DNA of 64,000 nucleotides from Hyphomonadaceae bacterium UBA5336. Lineage in GTDB: Bacteria > Pseudomonadota > Alphaproteobacteria > Caulobacterales > Hyphomonadaceae. Location: NCBI GenBank assembly GCA_002408125.1, contig DHQO01000008.1:1-64000 (forward strand), read 5' to 3'. The notes below the pieces were generated by a model. It saw only the letters and a list, made by a program, of their open reading frames with translations, made no database searches and was not told where the DNA came from. The position numbers were made by a program, and so were the translations under genes. Below are positions 41,899 to 50,383 of the stretch, piece after piece; position 1 is the first letter of the stretch, and each line of letters starts with the position of its first letter.

Positions 41899-41954
41899 AA
41901 CCGGGACAAAATCCCGCGCCACACAGAGCAATGTACGGCGCGGGAAGGGTTTGA

Positions 41955-42845
41955 CTATCGGCCGGTGCGGGCAGCTTCTTCGGCGAAGATGTCGCAAACA
42001 CCGAGATTGTTCGGATCCACGATCAGCTGCGTGCCCTCCTGGATGGAGCGTTCGCAGGCGATCAGCGAGCGATAGAACCGGAAGAATTCCGGATCGACAT
42101 TATAGGCCTCGGCATAGATCTCGTTCCGGCGGGCGTCGCCCTCACCGCGGATCCGCTCGGACTGCTCACGGGCCTGGGCGCGCAGCACGGTGGCTTCACG
42201 CTCACCAGTGGCGCGGATGAGGCGCGCACGCTCTTCACCCTCGGCGCGGATCCGCTCGGCTTCCTGCAGGCGATCTGTTCGCATCCGGTTATAGACACCT
42301 TCAGCAATAGCGGCCGGCAGATCCGCCTGACGAATGCGGACATCGATGATGTCGATACCCGTCCCGGCGAGGTTTTCGTTCACGGTGTCGCGGATGCGAT
42401 TCATCAGGATGACACGCTGGCCGGAGACGATCTCCGGCACGGGCACATCGCCCAGGGCCTCACGGATGGCCGACTCGGTGAAGCGGTGAAGCTGGGTTTC
42501 CGCAGCGGTTTCATTGCGCAGGCGCTGATAAAAGAGCAGCGGCTCCTTGATCCGCCAGCGTACGAACGCATCCACGGTCAGGCGGCGCTGGTCAGACGCC
42601 AGCACATCGATATCGGAAATATCGAGCCCGAGATTCTTGCGGTCGAGCAACGTGACCTGCTGGAAGACCGGGACCTTGAAGTAAAGGCCTGCCTCGTCGG
42701 TCTCCGGCGCGTTTCGGATGGCAACCGGATTGCCGAGCTGCAGCACAATGGCCTGCTGGTCCTGGCGGACCGTGTAGAAGGAATTGGCGACGACAATTGC
42801 GCCGACAACGACCAGAATCGTCAGAATAAAGGTAATCGTTCTCAT
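41955..42845 (-). CDS. hflC: HflC, SPFH-domain modulator of FtsH protease
   Basis: Predicted 296-aa inner-membrane protein with one N-terminal helix (ITFILTILVVVGAIVVANSFYTV) and an SPFH/band-7 domain (RQDQQAIVLQLGNPVAI onward), followed by an alanine/glutamate/arginine-rich coiled coil (RIRAEGEERARLIRATGERE). With HflK it forms a ring around FtsH. Start at ATG 42845 is 16 bases after hflK. Confidence 0.94.
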   Translation of the reverse strand: MRTITFILTILVVVGAIVVANSFYTVRQDQQAIVLQLGNPVAIRNAPETDEAGLYFKVPVFQQVTLLDRKNLGLDISDIDVLASDQRRLTVDAFVRWRIKEPLLFYQRLRNETAAETQLHRFTESAIREALGDVPVPEIVSGQRVILMNRIRDTVNENLAGTGIDIIDVRIRQADLPAAIAEGVYNRMRTDRLQEAERIRAEGEERARLIRATGEREATVLRAQAREQSERIRGEGDARRNEIYAEAYNVDPEFFRFYRSLIACERSIQEGTQLIVDPNNLGVCDIFAEEAARTGR

Positions 42846-42861
42846 CGTTTCTCTCCTGGCG

Positions 42862-44004
42862 CTACTGGTTGCCGGTCCGGTTGAGCGGCAGATAGGGCAC
42901 CGCACCCGACTCGGAATCCAGGATGGTCTTGTCGGCACTGCCGAGCACTTTTTCCATCGTTTCGAGATACATGCGCTCGCGGGTCACCTGCGGCGCTTGG
43001 CGATACTCTTCATAGATCGACAGGAAGCGCGCTGCCTCACCCGACGCATCGGCAATTACCTGGTCGCGATAGGCTTCGGCGGCCTGCAGGATCTGCGAGG
43101 CCTCCCCGCGCGCACGCGGGACAATCTGGTTGGCATCACGCGTTGCTTCGTTGATGTTGCGCTCGGCATCCTGCTCGGCGACGTTTACATCGTTGAAAGC
43201 CGCAATCACCGGTTCGGGCACGTCGGACCTGGCGAGCTGCACATCGATGACATCGATGCCGGCATTGTAATCATCGAGCAGGGTCTGGATCTGATCCTGA
43301 ACTTCCTGCTGCACCTGACCGCGCTCTGTGGTGATTACGGCCTGGCGGGTCGATTTGCCGACCACTTCGCGCATCACCGATTCGGCCACCATGGCGACAG
43401 CGGCCTCGGGCTCCTTCACATTGAGGATATAGTCCTGCGGAACGTCGGATTTCACTTTCCAGAAGACGGAGAACTGGATGTCGACAATGTTCTCATCCTG
43501 CGTCAGCATCAGGCTTTCATCGCGATTGTTGCCGATCGTGATTTCCTTCTGGGCTTCGGTATCGACCGGAACATGGGTCTCTATCGGGTTGGGCAGGTGG
43601 ATATGGAAACCGGGGCCGAGATTCGCCTGCCACTTGCCGAAGCGGAACACCGAGGCCTGCTGGCCGGCATCCACCACGACCACGCCGGTGGCGAGCCAGG
43701 CAAACAGGCCGACCAGGATCACGATCAGGAAGCCATAGGGGCCGAAATTGATGCCGCGGCCACCGCCGCCGCCACCATTGCCCCGGCCACCAACGCCGCG
43801 CCGGAAGCGTTCCTGCATGCGGCGCATCTGTTCCTCGATGTCAGGGCCACCACCCCCACCTCCGCCGCCGCTGCCACCACCGCCGCCTCCGCCACCGGGG
43901 CGGTTCCAGGGCGAGCCACCATTCTTGTTTCCGCCTGATCCTGACCCCCAGGGGCCTCCTGCAGCGTGGGGCTTGTCCTCGCCGCTTTCATCCTTCCAGG
44001 GCAT
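42862..44004 (-). CDS. hflK: HflK, SPFH-domain modulator of FtsH protease
   Basis: Predicted 380-aa membrane protein. The N-terminal cytoplasmic part (about residues 1-83) is glycine-rich with long Gly runs around a short charged helix; one helix follows (FGPYGFLIVILVGLFAWLATGV, about 86-108), then the SPFH domain (VVDAGQQASVFRFGKW) and the coiled-coil with ARGEASQILQAAEAYRDQVIADASGEAARFLSIY. Partner gene hflC is next; the order hflK-hflC-DUF2065 is conserved. Confidence 0.94.
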   Translation of the reverse strand: MPWKDESGEDKPHAAGGPWGSGSGGNKNGGSPWNRPGGGGGGGGSGGGGGGGGPDIEEQMRRMQERFRRGVGGRGNGGGGGGRGINFGPYGFLIVILVGLFAWLATGVVVVDAGQQASVFRFGKWQANLGPGFHIHLPNPIETHVPVDTEAQKEITIGNNRDESLMLTQDENIVDIQFSVFWKVKSDVPQDYILNVKEPEAAVAMVAESVMREVVGKSTRQAVITTERGQVQQEVQDQIQTLLDDYNAGIDVIDVQLARSDVPEPVIAAFNDVNVAEQDAERNINEATRDANQIVPRARGEASQILQAAEAYRDQVIADASGEAARFLSIYEEYRQAPQVTRERMYLETMEKVLGSADKTILDSESGAVPYLPLNRTGNQ

Positions 44005-44099
44005 ATATCAAAGTCCTTATCGTCTCGGGTCTTGGGAAAATCGGGTTTCTGCCCGATATGTGGCCTATCATTTATCGTCTATCAAGAAGGCCCTCCCCC

Positions 44100-45290
44100 A
44101 TGTTCCGTGCCAAGCCGAAATCGTCGCAGGGTCTGGAGCCGACAATCCGCGCAGCCCTGGGCGATCCCGACTGGCTGCAATCTGTTACCATACGTGCAGA
44201 TGAGCGCGTCCTCCTGGTGATCCAGGCCGATCCATCCGACCTGCCCCGTTTCGAGGCCGTGCGCCTGGAGGCGGAAAGTACCGTGCGCGGCCTGAAAGGG
44301 GTGAAGGAGGTTGATTCCATCCTCACCAGCGACAGGCCGGCCCATACCACGCCCCCGCCCGAACCGCAGGTGAAGCTCTCCCCTGCCCCGCCCGCCGGCC
44401 AGCGCCGGGTGAAGAAGGGCGCGCGCCTCTCGGACGAAGCGCTACAGCAGGGCGCCCCGTCCAATCCGCCAAGCGCGGTGGAGCCGATTCCCGGCATTTC
44501 GCGCATCCTGGTGGTCGCCAGCGCCAAGGGCGGGGTCGGCAAGTCCACAGTCGCGGTGAACCTCGCCGCCGCGCTCGCCCGTGTCGGCCTGAAGGTTGGC
44601 CTGCTCGACGCCGATATCTACGGCCCGTCCATCCCGACCATGCTGGGCACACAGGATGCCGAACCGGCCACCCTGCCGAGCAAGAAGCTCGCCCCGGTCG
44701 AGGCCCACGGAATGAAGTCGCTCTCCATCGGCTATCTCTCCGATCCCGACGCGCCGATGATCTGGCGCGGCCCGATTGTCATGTCGGCGATCAACCAGCT
44801 CCTGCGCGATGCCGAATGGGCTTCGCCGCAGGATCCGCTCGACCTGCTGATCATCGACACGCCCCCCGGCACAGGCGATGCCCAGCTCGCCATTGCCCAG
44901 CGTGTGCCGGTCACCGCCGCTCTGATCGCCACCACACCGCAGGAGGTCGCCTTGGCTGATGTCCGGCGTGGCGCGGCCATGTTCGCCAAGACCCATGTGC
45001 CCGTGCTTGGCATTGTCGAGACCATGAGCTGGTTCGAGGACCCGGCCGGTCATCGCCACTATCTGATGGGCGAAGGTGGCGGGGCGCGCATGGCCGACCA
45101 GCTCGGCCTGCCCCTGCTGGCACAGATCCCCATGCTGCAGGATATCCGCGAAGGTGGCGACGCCGGTGCACCCGCTGCGCTCGGCGATGGCGCCTCGGCT
45201 TCGATTTTCGCCGAACTGGCACGCACCACCGCGCTTGCCATTGATGCGATTGAGACCAAACTGGTACCCGAAATCGTATTTGAAGCCTGA
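44100..45290 (+). CDS. mrp: Mrp/NBP35-family iron-sulfur cluster carrier ATPase
   Basis: Predicted 396-aa P-loop protein that carries and transfers Fe-S clusters. The N-terminal 85 residues are a MIP18-like domain (APT/DUF59) as in ApbC. The ATPase has the deviant Walker A SAKGGVGKSTVAVNLAAAL (near 140), switch I/II DADIYGPSIPTML and IDTPPGTGDAQL, and ends in a C-terminal region where ENMSWF-type sequence reads ETMSWFEDPAG. The usual CxxC that binds the cluster is not evident: ETMSWF is followed by no CPHC. That is unusual and worth checking. Start at ATG 44100. Overlaps the next gene by TGATG. Confidence 0.85.
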   Translation: MFRAKPKSSQGLEPTIRAALGDPDWLQSVTIRADERVLLVIQADPSDLPRFEAVRLEAESTVRGLKGVKEVDSILTSDRPAHTTPPPEPQVKLSPAPPAGQRRVKKGARLSDEALQQGAPSNPPSAVEPIPGISRILVVASAKGGVGKSTVAVNLAAALARVGLKVGLLDADIYGPSIPTMLGTQDAEPATLPSKKLAPVEAHGMKSLSIGYLSDPDAPMIWRGPIVMSAINQLLRDAEWASPQDPLDLLIIDTPPGTGDAQLAIAQRVPVTAALIATTPQEVALADVRRGAAMFAKTHVPVLGIVETMSWFEDPAGHRHYLMGEGGGARMADQLGLPLLAQIPMLQDIREGGDAGAPAALGDGASASIFAELARTTALAIDAIETKLVPEIVFEA

Positions 45291-45898
45291 TGACGGAGCG
45301 CCTCGATCTCTTCGCCACACCGATCCTGAAGGCACGCCATCCGAACGCGGATGCGCTGAACACAGCCCTGAAGGACGTGATCGCCCAGCGCCGCGCCGAG
45401 GATCCTGCCGGCATCGCGCGCTCCAATCATGGTGGCTGGCATTCCGATATCGACATGGTCGACTGGGGCGGGGAAGCGGCCGTGGCGCTGGCCGAGTTTG
45501 CCGGGCAGGCAGCCGGCGCGCACCTGAAGGACGTGGCCGCAGTAAAGCGCGATTTCATCTGGCGCTGCGAGATGTGGACGAACATCAACCCGCCGAGCGC
45601 GTCGAACCAGATGCATTGCCATCCCTTCTGCCTCTGGTCGGGCGTCTACTATGTCGATCCGGGTGGCGCGGACACAGCGCAATCGGGCGGCGAGCTTGTG
45701 CTGGAGGACCCGCGTTTTCCCATGGCCTACAACACGGTGCCGGATCTCTTGCTCACCAATGCGGACCGCACGCCCATGCGCTCACAGACCGGATTGCTGA
45801 TCCTGTTCCCCAGCTGGCTACGCCATTCGGTGCATCCGCATCCCGGGCCGGGCGAGCGTATTTCCGTTGCGCTGAACTTATCGGTCGTTCCGGCCTGA
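45290..45898 (+). CDS. TIGR02466-type putative 2-oxoglutarate/Fe(II) oxygenase
   Basis: Predicted 202-aa protein of a family with a double-stranded beta-helix. The facial-triad candidates are in QMHCHPFCLWSGVYYVD (His-x-His) and in RHSVHPHPGPGERISVALNL near the C-terminus. The N-terminus DLFATPILKARHP and the phrase GWHSDIDMVDW are typical. Its ATG is fused to the mrp stop (TGATG), so it is co-translated with mrp. Substrate unknown. Confidence 0.75.
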   Translation: MTERLDLFATPILKARHPNADALNTALKDVIAQRRAEDPAGIARSNHGGWHSDIDMVDWGGEAAVALAEFAGQAAGAHLKDVAAVKRDFIWRCEMWTNINPPSASNQMHCHPFCLWSGVYYVDPGGADTAQSGGELVLEDPRFPMAYNTVPDLLLTNADRTPMRSQTGLLILFPSWLRHSVHPHPGPGERISVALNLSVVPA

Positions 45899-45950
45899 GA
45901 GTCGAAAAGATCTTCTTGCCGCCGGCCTTGTGCAGCGCTTTACTGCCGGA

Positions 45951-46142
45951 ATGAGCACAGATTCCACACCTGAGAAGACAACAGATCCGTCGTCAAAGGC
46001 CCAAAAGCCTGCTGAGCCGGAAGACTCCTTCGACGAGGAGCTGGACGAGGCTCTAGATGAAGCCCTGGACGAGAGCTTCCCGTCTTCCGATCCACCGGCA
46101 ATCACGCAACCTGAAGACAATGATCCGCCCGAGAACACTTAG
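45951..46142 (+). CDS. small acidic protein with the ESFPSSDPPA motif
   Basis: Predicted 63-aa protein, very rich in Asp, Glu, Pro and Ser, and probably disordered. It contains a short LDEA repeat (ELDEALDEALDE) and the motif DESFPSSDPPA, which resembles the widespread small-protein tail DExFPASDPP found in proteobacteria. I choose ATG 45951. Convergent with murC. Function unknown. Confidence 0.65.
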   Translation: MSTDSTPEKTTDPSSKAQKPAEPEDSFDEELDEALDEALDESFPSSDPPAITQPEDNDPPENT

Positions 46143-46168
46143 CGGCAGTTCAGTTTAAAGACCCCGCT

Positions 46169-47596
46169 TCAACCAGCCGCGAGCTTTTCCGCCAAGGCGT
46201 TGGAATGGGCCGTGATGCTGCCTGCCCCAAGACAGACGACCAGTGCGCCGGGACGCGCCAGCTCGCGAATGGCGTCTGCCAGGTCATCAAGATCCGCAAG
46301 CACGGCGGCATTGCGGTGACCGTGCCGGCGCATGGAAGCCACCAGCGTCTCGTGACTGATCCCGTCGATCGGAGATTCCCCGGCCGGGTAGACCGGCGCG
46401 ATGAGTACATCGTCGGCCGCGTCGAAACAGGTGGAGAAGTCCTCGAACAGGTCATTCAGGCGGGTATAGCGGTGCGGCTGATGCACGGCGATAAGCTGAC
46501 CCTGGCCTGCCATGGCACGCGCGGCTTTCAGGACGGCGCGGATTTCGACCGGGTGGTGGCCATAATCGTCGATGATCTTCACCGGCGCCTTGTCGGCCAC
46601 GGGCGTCCATTCGCCCGCCGGGCTGAAGCGGCGCTTCACACCGCCGAACGAGGCCAGCGAATCGCGGATCTGCGCATCTGTCGCGCCGAGCTCCAGCGCC
46701 ACGGTGACTGCTGCCAGCGCGTTCTGCACATTGTGCTCGCCGGCCATGGGCAGGGTCAGCCCCTCGATCAGCATGGGCTGGGACGATCCCGGCCGGCGCA
46801 GCGCGACATCGAAATGCGAACCATCGAGATCGGTGGTGAGGTTCACCGCCCGCACATCGGCCTGGCGGTTGAAACCATAGGTGATGCGCCGCCGGTCCGT
46901 CACGCGCGCCGCCAGGGCCTGTACCTCCGGGTGATCGGTGCAGAGCACCGCAAAGCCATAGAAGGGGATGTTCTCGACAAAGGTGTCGAAGGCCTCACGC
47001 AAGGCCTCCATCGAGCCGTAGTGGTCCATATGTTCGGGGTCGATATTCGTGACGATGGCCGCGGTGGGCGACAGCTTGGTGAAGGTGCCATCGCTTTCGT
47101 CGGCCTCCACCACCATCCACTCGCCCGCCCCGGCCTTGGCGTTGGAGCCATAGGCATTCACGATGCCGCCATTGATCACGGTCGGGTCGATGCCGCAGCC
47201 ATCGAGCAGCGCGGCCACCATACTCGTCGTTGTCGTCTTGCCATGCGTGCCGGCCACGCAGACCGTCCACTTCAGGCGCACGATCTCCGCCAGCATGTTC
47301 GCGCGGCGCACCACGGGAATACCGAGCGCGCGGGCGGCCACGACTTCCGGATTGTTGCCCTTGATGGCCGTCGACACGATCACCGCCCCTGCGCCATGCA
47401 CATTCTCCGGCGCATGGCCGATATGGATGGTCGCGCCCTTCTCGCGCAGGCGGGCAATGATGTCGCTCTCGCGAATATCGGAGCCCTGCACATCATAGCC
47501 GAGCGTAAGCATGACCTCGGCAATGCCAGACATGCCAATGCCGCCAATACCAACAAGGTGAGCCGGGCCGAGATCGAATGGAGAGGGGTTACGCAT
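46169..47596 (-). CDS. murC: UDP-N-acetylmuramate-L-alanine ligase
   Basis: Predicted 475-aa Mur ligase adding L-Ala to UDP-MurNAc. Seen: N-terminal HLVGIGGIGMSGIAEVML (UDP-sugar domain), the ATP loop GTHGKTTTTSMVAALL (about 110-125), EADESDGTFTKLSP, NIDPEHMDHYG and DDYGHHPVEIRAVLKAA. Length is typical. It is the last gene of the dcw run in this window and is separated from the next unknown gene by 161 bases, so it may have its own promoter. Confidence 0.96.
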   Translation of the reverse strand: MRNPSPFDLGPAHLVGIGGIGMSGIAEVMLTLGYDVQGSDIRESDIIARLREKGATIHIGHAPENVHGAGAVIVSTAIKGNNPEVVAARALGIPVVRRANMLAEIVRLKWTVCVAGTHGKTTTTSMVAALLDGCGIDPTVINGGIVNAYGSNAKAGAGEWMVVEADESDGTFTKLSPTAAIVTNIDPEHMDHYGSMEALREAFDTFVENIPFYGFAVLCTDHPEVQALAARVTDRRRITYGFNRQADVRAVNLTTDLDGSHFDVALRRPGSSQPMLIEGLTLPMAGEHNVQNALAAVTVALELGATDAQIRDSLASFGGVKRRFSPAGEWTPVADKAPVKIIDDYGHHPVEIRAVLKAARAMAGQGQLIAVHQPHRYTRLNDLFEDFSTCFDAADDVLIAPVYPAGESPIDGISHETLVASMRRHGHRNAAVLADLDDLADAIRELARPGALVVCLGAGSITAHSNALAEKLAAG

Positions 47597-47757
47597 GGGG
47601 CACTCTTATGCGCGCGGCGCGCGGGATGTGCAAACCTGCATTCACAGTGGCTACACTCTTCGTAGTCTGACGGATATGATGAGGCTCAAACCGGACGCTT
47701 TCGTGGTGGATTTCCAGGCGGGGACCGGCGGGAAAAGGAGGGCGGCAAGCCGGTGCG
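47597..47757. other. intergenic gap upstream of murC
   Basis: This 161-base gap breaks an otherwise tightly packed dcw cluster. It probably holds a murC promoter. I cannot assign clear sigma70 boxes and see no gene. Confidence 0.3.
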
Positions 47758-48135
47758 CTAGAACTCAATTGCGCGCAGCGCCGCCACGAGCTGCTGGCGC
47801 ACCTTCCAGGGCGTCCAGGACGCATGCAGGCGCGAGAGCCAGTGACTGTTGGCCCGGCCATAATGGACGGTGAGCTGATAGGGGCGTGGCAGGACGCGCC
47901 GGCCGAGCACATCCACAGCGTGGGCGATTTCATGCGGACTCGCGAAGACCAGCGCCCGCCCGCGATGGCTGACTTCCCAGAGCGGATAGCCCTTGCCCGG
48001 CACCTTTTCCGGCATGGGCGGGATCATATCCCGGCGCCGCGTGCCCACCCAGGTCTGGCCCTCCGGCCTGCGATGCACCCAGCGGCTGAGTGGACTGGTC
48101 GGTGGATCGCGGCGATAGATGAGCGTCACCCGCAT
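47758..48135 (-). CDS. hypothetical protein inserted between murG and murC
   Basis: Predicted 125-aa basic protein (many Arg, Trp and His) with no signal peptide, membrane helix or motif that I recognise. Its ATG lies 5 bases after the murG stop, so it is read with murG. A shadow origin is unlikely because the space would otherwise be empty. It is not part of the standard dcw cluster. Confidence 0.6.
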   Translation of the reverse strand: MRVTLIYRRDPPTSPLSRWVHRRPEGQTWVGTRRRDMIPPMPEKVPGKGYPLWEVSHRGRALVFASPHEIAHAVDVLGRRVLPRPYQLTVHYGRANSHWLSRLHASWTPWKVRQQLVAALRAIEF

Positions 48136-48140
48136 GGGGC

Positions 48141-49244
48141 TCAGGCCGCCACGGGCGGTTCCGCAGCGCGCTCTGCCAGATCGGCCAGATCCTTCGCCGC
48201 CGTGACGCTGCCGGCGGCATGGGCCGCGGCGGCCCGCGCGCGCAAATCCTCAGGATTGCCGAGCCGGATCGCCAGCAGTTCGCCGACAAGATTGGGATAG
48301 AGATTGTCTTCCACGATCAGGTCGGCCGCGCCGACATCGGTCAGTGCGGCGGCATTGGCCGTCTGGTGGTCATCCATGGCGATCTTGAGCGGGATCAGGA
48401 TGGAGGGCCGGCCCACGGCGGCAATCTCGCTGACCGTGCCGGCGCCGGATCGGGCGATCACGAAATGAGCCGCCGCCAGCCGGTCGGCCATATCGGAGAA
48501 GAAGGTGGAGATCTCCGCCGCAATACCGGCATGGCGATAGATCTGCTCGACTGCCTCGACCTGTTCCTCGCGCACCTGCTGGACCACTTTCAGGCGGGAT
48601 CTGATCTCGTCCGGCAGATGATTGGCGATGGCGAGCGGCAGGGCCTCGCCGAGAATGCGCGAGCCCTGGCTGCCGCCAGTGATGAGGATATTCAGCGGCC
48701 CGGTCGGGTCCGGATAGGGCAGATCGCGCAGGGCCGCGATGGGTGCGCGCACCGGATTGCCGAGCGGGACGTGGTGGACGCCTGCAGGCAGGCGGTCCAG
48801 GCGCGGAAACCCGCTCGCCACCAGCGCGGCATGGGAGGCAAACTGCCGGTTCACCCGGCCGAGCACGGAGTTCTGTTCGTGGATGATCAGCGGGATGCTC
48901 CCGCGCCGCGCCGCCGCCAGTGCCGGAAAGGCCGGATATCCGCCAAAACCGGCCACCAGGGATGGGCGGCGTTCCTTCATCATCCTGCGGGCCGCGCCAA
49001 CGCCCTTGTTCAGTTTCATCAGCGTGCCGGGCACGGTCCACGGCTTGCGCATATTCGGGCTGGCGGCCTCGACCTCGGCCTTCCAGTCGGCGGGAAAGTT
49101 CGCGCCATAGCGCAGGCCCCGGTCATCACTGAGAAGGCCGACCTGCCAGCCTCGCGCGCGCATTTCCTCGGCGAAGGCCGCAGCGGGAAACATGTGGCCA
49201 CCCGTACCGCCCGCGCCGATTATCAGTAATGGGGCTTCACTCAT
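48141..49244 (-). CDS. murG: UDP-GlcNAc:lipid I GlcNAc transferase (MurG)
   Basis: Predicted 367-aa membrane-associated glycosyltransferase that makes lipid II. The Gly-rich loop GAGGTGGHMFPAAAFAEEM is at the start, with FGGYPAFPALAAARRGSIPLIIHEQNSVLG, TGGSQGSRIL and HFVIARSGAGTVSEIAAVGRPSILIPLKIAMDDHQTANA. The ATG at 49244 overlaps the ftsW stop by ATGA. Confidence 0.95.
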   Translation of the reverse strand: MSEAPLLIIGAGGTGGHMFPAAAFAEEMRARGWQVGLLSDDRGLRYGANFPADWKAEVEAASPNMRKPWTVPGTLMKLNKGVGAARRMMKERRPSLVAGFGGYPAFPALAAARRGSIPLIIHEQNSVLGRVNRQFASHAALVASGFPRLDRLPAGVHHVPLGNPVRAPIAALRDLPYPDPTGPLNILITGGSQGSRILGEALPLAIANHLPDEIRSRLKVVQQVREEQVEAVEQIYRHAGIAAEISTFFSDMADRLAAAHFVIARSGAGTVSEIAAVGRPSILIPLKIAMDDHQTANAAALTDVGAADLIVEDNLYPNLVGELLAIRLGNPEDLRARAAAAHAAGSVTAAKDLADLAERAAEPPVAA

Positions 49245-50383
49245 CGCAGTCTCCGCCAATGGGTCGGGCGCCGCACCAGAGCCAGCGCGAAACCCAGGGT
49301 CAGGGCCGTCCCAAGGAGCGAGGAGCCGCCGGAGGAAATCAGCGGCAATGTCATCCCCTTGGGCGGGAACAGAGCGACATTTACCCCGACATTGATGACG
49401 GTTTGCAGGCCGAAAAGTGCAAAAAGTCCGGTCGCGGCAGCCCGCGCATAAGGGTCCTCGACCTTGGCGGTGAGCATCAACCCACGCAGGGTGATGAAGG
49501 CGAAGATCCCGATCACAAACAGCGTCGCGACCAGGCCGTATTCCTCCCCCAGCACGGCATAGACAAAATCGGTATGGGCGTCGGGCAGGCTGGATTTCAC
49601 CGTGCCTTCGCCCGGCCCGGCCCCGAACACGCCGCCGCGCGAGATCGCCTCGGCAGCCTTGTCGATCTGGTAGGTGTCATAAGCGCTTGGATTTAGGAAG
49701 CTGTTGATGCGCTGGCGCACATGCGGGAGCAGCGCGTAAAGCGCGCCCGACAAGGCCGCGCCCCCACCGGCAAACAGAGCCGCCCAGCGCATGGGCAGGC
49801 CCGATATAAAGAAGGTCAGCACGAAGGCGGCTGTCAGCAGGACCGCCTGGCCAACATCAGGTTGCAGCAGGAGCAAACCAAGGGTCGCCGCATACAGGCT
49901 GAAAGCCACGATCGCCCACGGGCCGCCGGGGAAAAGCTGGCGCTGGGCCAGGAGCCAGCCGACCAGGATGATCAGGGCCGGCTTCACCAACTCCGACGGC
50001 TGCAGCGAAAAGCCGTAAAGGCGTATCCAGCGCTGGGCGCCCTTGGCCTCATGGCCTGCCAGCAGGACAATGGCCATCAGCACAAAGGCAAGGATGAACA
50101 CCAGTGCCGCCAGACGGCGCGTCAATTGCCGGTCCAGCATGGATCCGACGAGCAGCAATACAGCGGCCCCGCAGGCAAACACGGCCTGGCGGATGACGAA
50201 GAAATACGGATCGGAATAATGCATCCGCTCGGCAGCGGGCGGGCCGGCGGCCAGCGAGAGCAACAGGCCAAAGCCGAGCAAGATCACCGCCGCCAGAAGG
50301 ATCGGCCAATCCACCGTGCGGCGCCATTCGGTCGTCCAGGACGTATCCGCCCGCGACAGTTCCGGCGCGGCCAGGTAGGTCAT
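49241..50383 (-). CDS. ftsW: Septal peptidoglycan polymerase FtsW
   Basis: Predicted 380-aa SEDS membrane protein with about ten helices. Seen: SLQPSELVKPALIILVGWLLAQRQ, LLQPDVGQAVLL with the catalytic-type Asp, FGAGPGEGTVKSSLPDAHTDFVYAVLGEEYGL, and the C-terminal PPKGMTLPLISSGGSSLLGTALTLG. Works with FtsI at the septum. Overlaps murD (4 bp) and murG (4 bp). Confidence 0.95.
   Translation of the reverse strand: MTYLAAPELSRADTSWTTEWRRTVDWPILLAAVILLGFGLLLSLAAGPPAAERMHYSDPYFFVIRQAVFACGAAVLLLVGSMLDRQLTRRLAALVFILAFVLMAIVLLAGHEAKGAQRWIRLYGFSLQPSELVKPALIILVGWLLAQRQLFPGGPWAIVAFSLYAATLGLLLLQPDVGQAVLLTAAFVLTFFISGLPMRWAALFAGGGAALSGALYALLPHVRQRINSFLNPSAYDTYQIDKAAEAISRGGVFGAGPGEGTVKSSLPDAHTDFVYAVLGEEYGLVATLFVIGIFAFITLRGLMLTAKVEDPYARAAATGLFALFGLQTVINVGVNVALFPPKGMTLPLISSGGSSLLGTALTLGFALALVRRPTHWRRLR

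Noticed and set aside
44017..44080. TTATCGTCT direct repeat and ATCGGG-N6-CCCGAT dyad between hflK and mrp
   Set aside because: Short repeats in a 95-base gap, close to chance expectation at this length.
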